This document shows, piece by piece, positions 59,900 to 64,000 of a stretch of 64,000 bases of DNA (the stretch's first letter is position 1; each line of letters opens with the position of its first letter). The notes beneath the pieces are model-generated. The model was not told where the DNA came from and searched no databases. It saw only the letters and a list, made by a program, of their open reading frames with translations. Source of the stretch: CAIJXJ01 sp964445115 (GTDB taxonomy: Bacteria; Pseudomonadota; Gammaproteobacteria; Burkholderiales; Methylophilaceae); NCBI GenBank assembly GCA_964445115.1, contig CAYUJU010000008.1:1-64000 (forward strand), given 5' to 3'. The translations under genes and the position numbers were made by a program.

Positions 59900-60795
59900 A
59901 TACTTTCGACTTTTAGGCCTTTGGAATTAAAACTGCTTAATTCTGGAGCGGAATCATCCATTTTTTTAAAAACGAAGTTCCAGGACTTGGTTAAATTGTA
60001 CGGATACTCGTACGTGTCAAAATGCTGAACAGCATCTCCATTTATTGATCTGCATACACACTCGTAGCCATATTCTCTTGCTACTGCTTCAAATTCTTCT
60101 TGGTTAATAACCAGATAGGGGATCACTACACCCGGCATGTTTACCTGTTTACATACGAATGTTTGTGATATCCCGAAACTGCTATCAGCGATGACAATTA
60201 AAGCTGGGTTCAGCATAGCAATCTCATGTATTAATTTCCTGAAATCCGGAAAATACTGAATCGAGGAGCCCATATAAACGACATCAAAAGCATTCTTGGT
60301 CTCGGGAAATTTTGCGACAAACTGAATTGCTGGGTCATCCCCGTAAAGCCGAATGCCATTTTCAACGGTGGACGGCTGATCCACTACCGTGACATGAATT
60401 TGCTTGTTTAAAGAAAAATTCAAATATTCATATACATTGTTCAGGCCACCACCGACATCCAGCACCCGAATTTTTTCGCCGGGGGAAAGTGAGAGCACAG
60501 AAGATAAAAAGTTCGTTCTGTAATTCCCCTGAAATGCGGACGCAGAAACCCTTGTAGCCATTCGTATTTTTTGATCTTCGAAATCCCGCTCAAAAAAACC
60601 AGGCCAGTAATAGTGTGGGGAAACACCTGTTTGCGCGGTCAAGTCATCGAAACTTTGATACAGCCCTTCAAAAAACACATTGGCAACCTTAGGTTTTTTT
60701 CCGATCAGCTTACGATAAGCCCAGAAAAAAACAGGAGGGATCAAAAGCACCACGGCCCTGTTCAGTTTATGCAAGATATAAGTAATCCATTTCAT
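59896..60795 (-). CDS. Putative methyltransferase of the TIGR04325 type
   Basis: 299 aa. N-terminal hydrophobic stretch (about 12-28) then IRVLDVGGGLNNVYEYL (SAM motif), VVDQPSTVENGIRL, FDVVYMGSSIQYFPDFRKL and the C-terminal FDTYEYPYNLTKSWNFVF. The layout is that of TIGR04325 methyltransferases found in capsule and LPS loci. Its ATG overlaps the Wzt gene's stop codon by 1 nt (TAATG). Substrate unknown. Confidence 0.8.
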   Translation of the reverse strand: MKWITYILHKLNRAVVLLIPPVFFWAYRKLIGKKPKVANVFFEGLYQSFDDLTAQTGVSPHYYWPGFFERDFEDQKIRMATRVSASAFQGNYRTNFLSSVLSLSPGEKIRVLDVGGGLNNVYEYLNFSLNKQIHVTVVDQPSTVENGIRLYGDDPAIQFVAKFPETKNAFDVVYMGSSIQYFPDFRKLIHEIAMLNPALIVIADSSFGISQTFVCKQVNMPGVVIPYLVINQEEFEAVAREYGYECVCRSINGDAVQHFDTYEYPYNLTKSWNFVFKKMDDSAPELSSFNSKGLKVESI

Positions 60796-62090
60796 TATTG
60801 CTGATCACTCACCGCTGATTGGCTAATTTTCCAATCAAGCTTAGGCCTAACTGCGCCTGGAATTAGCCCCGCATAGCCATACCGATTAAAACGCTGATCC
60901 ATGGGATCAACAATATTAAAAGTGAGTGCATTCGGGTCATCAAATTCGGTATTCCAATGATTGGAGAAATATCCTGCCATTGCAGCGCCGACAAAATACA
61001 CACCGTCATTGAGCAATCTTGCCGGGATTCGGCATTCAGCGATGTAGTCTCCCGCAGGCACGGCTCGTACATTCTCATCATGCGTTACAAAGGCTCGGGT
61101 TCCATCTGCCCTGTAAAAGTGGAACTCCGGCACAAACTTCGCTTCCACATGCTGTTTAACCCGATATGTCATACGAATAACGAGTTCATCGTGAATCGTG
61201 AACTCGAACTTCTCACTTGCCCCAACCAACTCCACCGCCAGTAGAGCCGCATACTCACTCGCATACTGGCCACCCGGACGATTGTAGTTTCCACTGCCGT
61301 GGTCACCGTAATTGTCTTGATAGTATGCAAGCACGGCCTCGGACATTTCTCCCTCGAACAACACACCGCCCTGCTTAAGCACCAACCCCTTCTGACAGAG
61401 ATTCGAAATCATCGCCATGTTATGACTTACAAACAATACCGTCCTACCTTCTTGACCAACTTGCTCCATCTTTCCAAGACATTTCTTCTGGAAACTGGCG
61501 TCTCCAACAGCAAGCACTTCATCCACGATCAAAATTTCAGACTCAAGATGTGCAGCCACGGAAAATGCCAAACGAACGTACATGCCACTGGAATAGCGCT
61601 TGACCGGGGTATCAAGAAATTTCTCGATTTCTGCAAATGCGACGATCTCATCAAATTTCTTTTTGATTTCTGCTTTGCTCATCCCCAGGATTGCACCATT
61701 GAGGAAAATATTTTCTCGTCCGGTGAGTTCAGGATGAAACCCCGTGCCTACTTCAAGCAAACTGGCGACTCGTCCGTTGATTCTGATCTTGCCTGACGTA
61801 GGCTCGGTAATGCGCGACAGGACTTTCAGCAAAGTAGATTTGCCCGCACCGTTTCTGCCAATCACGCCAACACGATCACCTTGATTGATGGTAAAACCCA
61901 CATCCTTGAGCGCCCAGAACTCCTCAAGGGAGTCGTCAGCATACTTCTTGCCAGCCCCTGAACGTAACTTTGCAAGGCCGCGCCTGACCTGATTAGCCAA
62001 CACATCCCGCAAGGCAACGTAACGTTCCTGACGTTGGTGGCCAATGACATATCGCTTGGAAAGACCTTCAACTGTAATTGCAGAAGCCAT
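60795..62090 (-). CDS. wzt: O-antigen ABC exporter ATP-binding protein with C-terminal glycan-binding domain (Wzt)
   Basis: 431 aa from the ATG at 62090, 5 nt after the wzm stop (the frame from 62117 lies inside wzm). ATPase: Walker A GRNGAGKST, signature YSSGMYVRL, Walker B ILIVDEVLAVGD. About 270-431 is a beta-rich Wzt C-domain (FTIHDELVIRMTYRVKQHV, CRIPARLLNDGVYFVGAAM). In ABC-dependent O-antigen export this domain binds the glycan's capped end. Paired with Wzm. Confidence 0.93.
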   Translation of the reverse strand: MASAITVEGLSKRYVIGHQRQERYVALRDVLANQVRRGLAKLRSGAGKKYADDSLEEFWALKDVGFTINQGDRVGVIGRNGAGKSTLLKVLSRITEPTSGKIRINGRVASLLEVGTGFHPELTGRENIFLNGAILGMSKAEIKKKFDEIVAFAEIEKFLDTPVKRYSSGMYVRLAFSVAAHLESEILIVDEVLAVGDASFQKKCLGKMEQVGQEGRTVLFVSHNMAMISNLCQKGLVLKQGGVLFEGEMSEAVLAYYQDNYGDHGSGNYNRPGGQYASEYAALLAVELVGASEKFEFTIHDELVIRMTYRVKQHVEAKFVPEFHFYRADGTRAFVTHDENVRAVPAGDYIAECRIPARLLNDGVYFVGAAMAGYFSNHWNTEFDDPNALTFNIVDPMDQRFNRYGYAGLIPGAVRPKLDWKISQSAVSDQQ

Positions 62091-62095
62091 GGCGC

Positions 62096-62917
62096 TCAAA
62101 TCACGTCTGCAAAACATTTTTCAGTTTTGCGAAAATAAAGAATTCCGGCAATAAAAACGCTAATAACCAACACCAATGAAAGCAGAAATCCCGGCCAATA
62201 AAGGGGCGCCTCACCCCGCATAATTGCCCAGCGGAATCCATCAATGACCCCAACCATGGGATTCAGCGAATAAAGTAGACGCCATTCTTCAGGAACGATC
62301 TCGCTGCTAAACCCAACAGGCGAGATATATAGTCCAATCTGGACGACAAAAGGAATGATGTAGCGGAAATCGCGATATTTTACATTCAGGGCCGCAATCC
62401 ATAGGCCAGCCCCCAGCGCCGCAGCGAACGCCATCAACACAAATAGTGGTAAGGTGAAGATATGCCAGTCTGGAACAAATCTATACCACACCATCAACCC
62501 TGTCAGAATCACAAAGGAAATCAGAAAATCAACGAAACTGACGATTACAGAACTCGTCGGAATGACTAACCGTGGGAAATAAACCTTGGAAATCATGTTG
62601 GAATTTGCAATGAGGCTGCTCCCAGCCTCCGTGAATGCATTCGAAAAAAATTGCCAAGGCAGCAAGGCAGCAAAAACCAAAATGGGATAAGGCGCGTTAC
62701 CCGATGGAAGTTTAGCCAACTTACTGAACACGAGCGTGAACACCAGCATAGTCATCAAAGGCCGCAGGAGCGCCCATAGGATGCCTATCGTCGTTTGCTT
62801 GTAGCGCACTAATATATCGCGCCATGCCAGAAAATAAAACAGGTCCCTATAACGCCACAGATCGCGCCAATAATGTCTTTCCGTTCGACCTGCCTCGATA
62901 ATTAAATGATGTGACAT
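62096..62917 (-). CDS. wzm: O-antigen ABC exporter permease (Wzm)
   Basis: 273 aa ABC-2 permease with about six membrane helices; the N-terminus LWRYRDLFYFLAWRDILVRY followed by KQTTIGILWALLRPL is a hallmark. Exports finished polymer with Wzt. It starts 12 nt after fcl. Confidence 0.93.
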   Translation of the reverse strand: MSHHLIIEAGRTERHYWRDLWRYRDLFYFLAWRDILVRYKQTTIGILWALLRPLMTMLVFTLVFSKLAKLPSGNAPYPILVFAALLPWQFFSNAFTEAGSSLIANSNMISKVYFPRLVIPTSSVIVSFVDFLISFVILTGLMVWYRFVPDWHIFTLPLFVLMAFAAALGAGLWIAALNVKYRDFRYIIPFVVQIGLYISPVGFSSEIVPEEWRLLYSLNPMVGVIDGFRWAIMRGEAPLYWPGFLLSLVLVISVFIAGILYFRKTEKCFADVI

Positions 62918-62929
62918 ATCATTCCCGAA

Positions 62930-63904
62930 TCAACTAACGCCTATCCCCATAAACGACCTATACGCTTCCGCCATTCCATCCCCCAGAGACGTCGAGGGCA
63001 CCCATCCAAGCGCTTTCAGGCGCGAGACATCCATTAATTTTCTCGGCGTTCCATCGGGCTTGGAGGTATCCAAGACGATCTCTCCCTGATAGCCTACGGT
63101 GGCCTTGACCAGTTCGGCCAACTCCCTGATGGTCACATCTTCGCCCACGCCGATATTGACTAACGGAGGTAGACCATCGTTACGGTCAGCGGCTAGCAAC
63201 GGCTGATACTTATCATCAGACAAATTCATCAGACAGACGCAGGCATCAGCCATGTCTTCGTTGTACATGAATTCACGCCGCGGAGTGCCGGTGCCCCAGA
63301 CCACAACCTCCTTCGCATTCGATTGCTTCGCCTCGTGAAACTTGCGGATCAGGGCCGGAATGACATGGCTATTTTCAGGGTGATAGTTATCTCCGGGGCC
63401 ATATAGATTCGTGGGCATGACGGAGAGGTATTGCGTACCGTATTGTCGGTTGTAACTCCAGCACATCTCGATACCAGCAATCTTGGCCAGAGCGTAGGGG
63501 CGGTTGGTTTCTTCCAACGGGCCGGTGAGAAGGTATTCTTCCTTCAGCGGTTGCGGCGCCAACTTGGGGTAAATGCAACTAGAGCCGAGGAACAGCAGTC
63601 GTTTAACGTTATTCAAGTAGGACGAATGAATGACGTTGGTCTGGATCGCCAGATTATCCCGAATGAATTCAGCCGGATAAGTATTGTTGGCGTGGATGCC
63701 CCCCACTCTGGCGGCCGCGAGGAAGACGTAGTCAGGCTTCTCTGTGAAAAAGAAGGCTTCTACGGCTTTCTGGTCCGTGAGGTCCAGCTCGGCATGGGTA
63801 CGCAGCAGCAGGTTGTTGTAGCCCTTGGCTTGCAGATTCCTCACCAGCGCCGAGCCAACCAGGCCTCGATGCCCGGCGATGTAAATCTTGGCGTTCAGTT
63901 CCAT
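62930..63904 (-). CDS. fcl: GDP-L-fucose synthase
   Basis: 324 aa. NADPH-dependent epimerase/reductase turning GDP-4-keto-6-deoxymannose into GDP-L-fucose. Motifs: IYIAGHRGLVGSALVR, AARVGGIHANNTYPAEF, LGSSCIYPKLAPQPLKEE, YALAKIAGIEMCWSYN, VWGTGTPRREFMYNEDMAD. Follows gmd by 2 nt, the usual gmd-fcl order. If Per-like aminotransferase uses the same 4-keto intermediate, fcl and the aminotransferase compete for it. Confidence 0.95.
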   Translation of the reverse strand: MELNAKIYIAGHRGLVGSALVRNLQAKGYNNLLLRTHAELDLTDQKAVEAFFFTEKPDYVFLAAARVGGIHANNTYPAEFIRDNLAIQTNVIHSSYLNNVKRLLFLGSSCIYPKLAPQPLKEEYLLTGPLEETNRPYALAKIAGIEMCWSYNRQYGTQYLSVMPTNLYGPGDNYHPENSHVIPALIRKFHEAKQSNAKEVVVWGTGTPRREFMYNEDMADACVCLMNLSDDKYQPLLAADRNDGLPPLVNIGVGEDVTIRELAELVKATVGYQGEIVLDTSKPDGTPRKLMDVSRLKALGWVPSTSLGDGMAEAYRSFMGIGVS

Positions 63905-63906
63905 GG

Positions 63907-64000
63907 TTATTCGTGGTAATCGTAGGCTGCGTAACCGTGCTTTTTGACGAGTTCGTCCCGCTCCGCGGACTTGAGGTCTTCGCGCACCATTTCAGACACG
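63907..64000 (-). CDS. gmd: GDP-mannose 4,6-dehydratase, C-terminal end (5' part outside window)
   Basis: Only the last 30 codons are visible: the reading frame ends VSEMVREDLKSAERDELVKK then HGYAAYDYHE and TAA. This matches the C-terminus of Gmd, which makes GDP-4-keto-6-deoxymannose. The locus clearly continues past the right edge. Confidence 0.85.
   Translation of the reverse strand, partial: VSEMVREDLKSAERDELVKKHGYAAYDYHE

Overview
The window looks like chromosomal DNA of a betaproteobacterium, probably in the Nitrosomonadales (Sulfuricella/Thiobacillus/Gallionella-like). This rests on gene order (ftsH-folP-glmM, ribH-nusB, nadK-recN, hrcA-hemH) and protein style; no 16S or tRNA gene is present to confirm it. 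About the first 25 kb is GC-rich housekeeping sequence. From about 26 kb to the end the sequence is clearly AT-richer (sampled 60-base lines fall from about 60% to about 42% GC), as expected of a surface-polysaccharide locus. No rRNA, tRNA, CRISPR array, phage gene or transposase gene was found.

Region 1 (1-4745, + strand) holds the 3' part of ftsH, folP, glmM, a small (2Fe-2S) ferredoxin-like protein and an exported TPR protein. Region 2 (4774-11524, - strand) reads ribH, nusB, a CHASE2 receptor Ser/Thr kinase, a PP2C phosphatase, a twin-FHA protein and a GAF/HD-GYP protein. The last four form a compact signalling unit: sensor kinase, matching phosphatase, phosphopeptide reader and a probable c-di-GMP phosphodiesterase. 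Region 3 (11525-22671) is mixed: a winged-helix regulator and a tiny ORF, an OFA-family MFS carrier with a 41-aa partner gene, recN and nadK, a YejM-like DUF3413/sulfatase protein, a membrane protein, hrcA, hemH, a degenerate hemerythrin-like protein, one unknown gene and an inverted-repeat element.

Region 4 (22717-64000, all - strand, about 41 kb, running off the right edge) is a large O-antigen/surface-glycan locus. In transcription order it holds gmd (partial) and fcl for GDP-6-deoxyhexoses; wzm/wzt for ABC export; a methyltransferase, an FAD oxidase and an NDP-sugar C-methyltransferase; two DegT aminotransferases, an RmlC-like epimerase, an FdtA-like ketoisomerase and a sugar N-formyltransferase, with two CmcI-type methyltransferases; epimerases, glycosyltransferases and methyltransferases; a four-gene acyl module (methyltransferase, MaoC-SDR fusion, FkbH-like protein, ACP); wzx and wzy; an AsnB-like amidotransferase; and finally a WbpV/WbpL/WbpM-like trio (QuiNAc/FucNAc-type initiation), galU and hpt.

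Most striking points: one locus carries parts of both O-antigen export routes (Wzx/Wzy and Wzm/Wzt); about ten methyltransferase-like genes; amino-sugar formylation genes resembling either the Brucella N-formylperosamine route or the dTDP-Fuc3N/Qui3N route; a stand-alone acyl-carrier module; and runs of 8-10 G in frame within asnB, wzy, wzx and a glycosyltransferase that could act as slippage switches. wzx also carries a 66-bp in-frame duplication with filler DNA.
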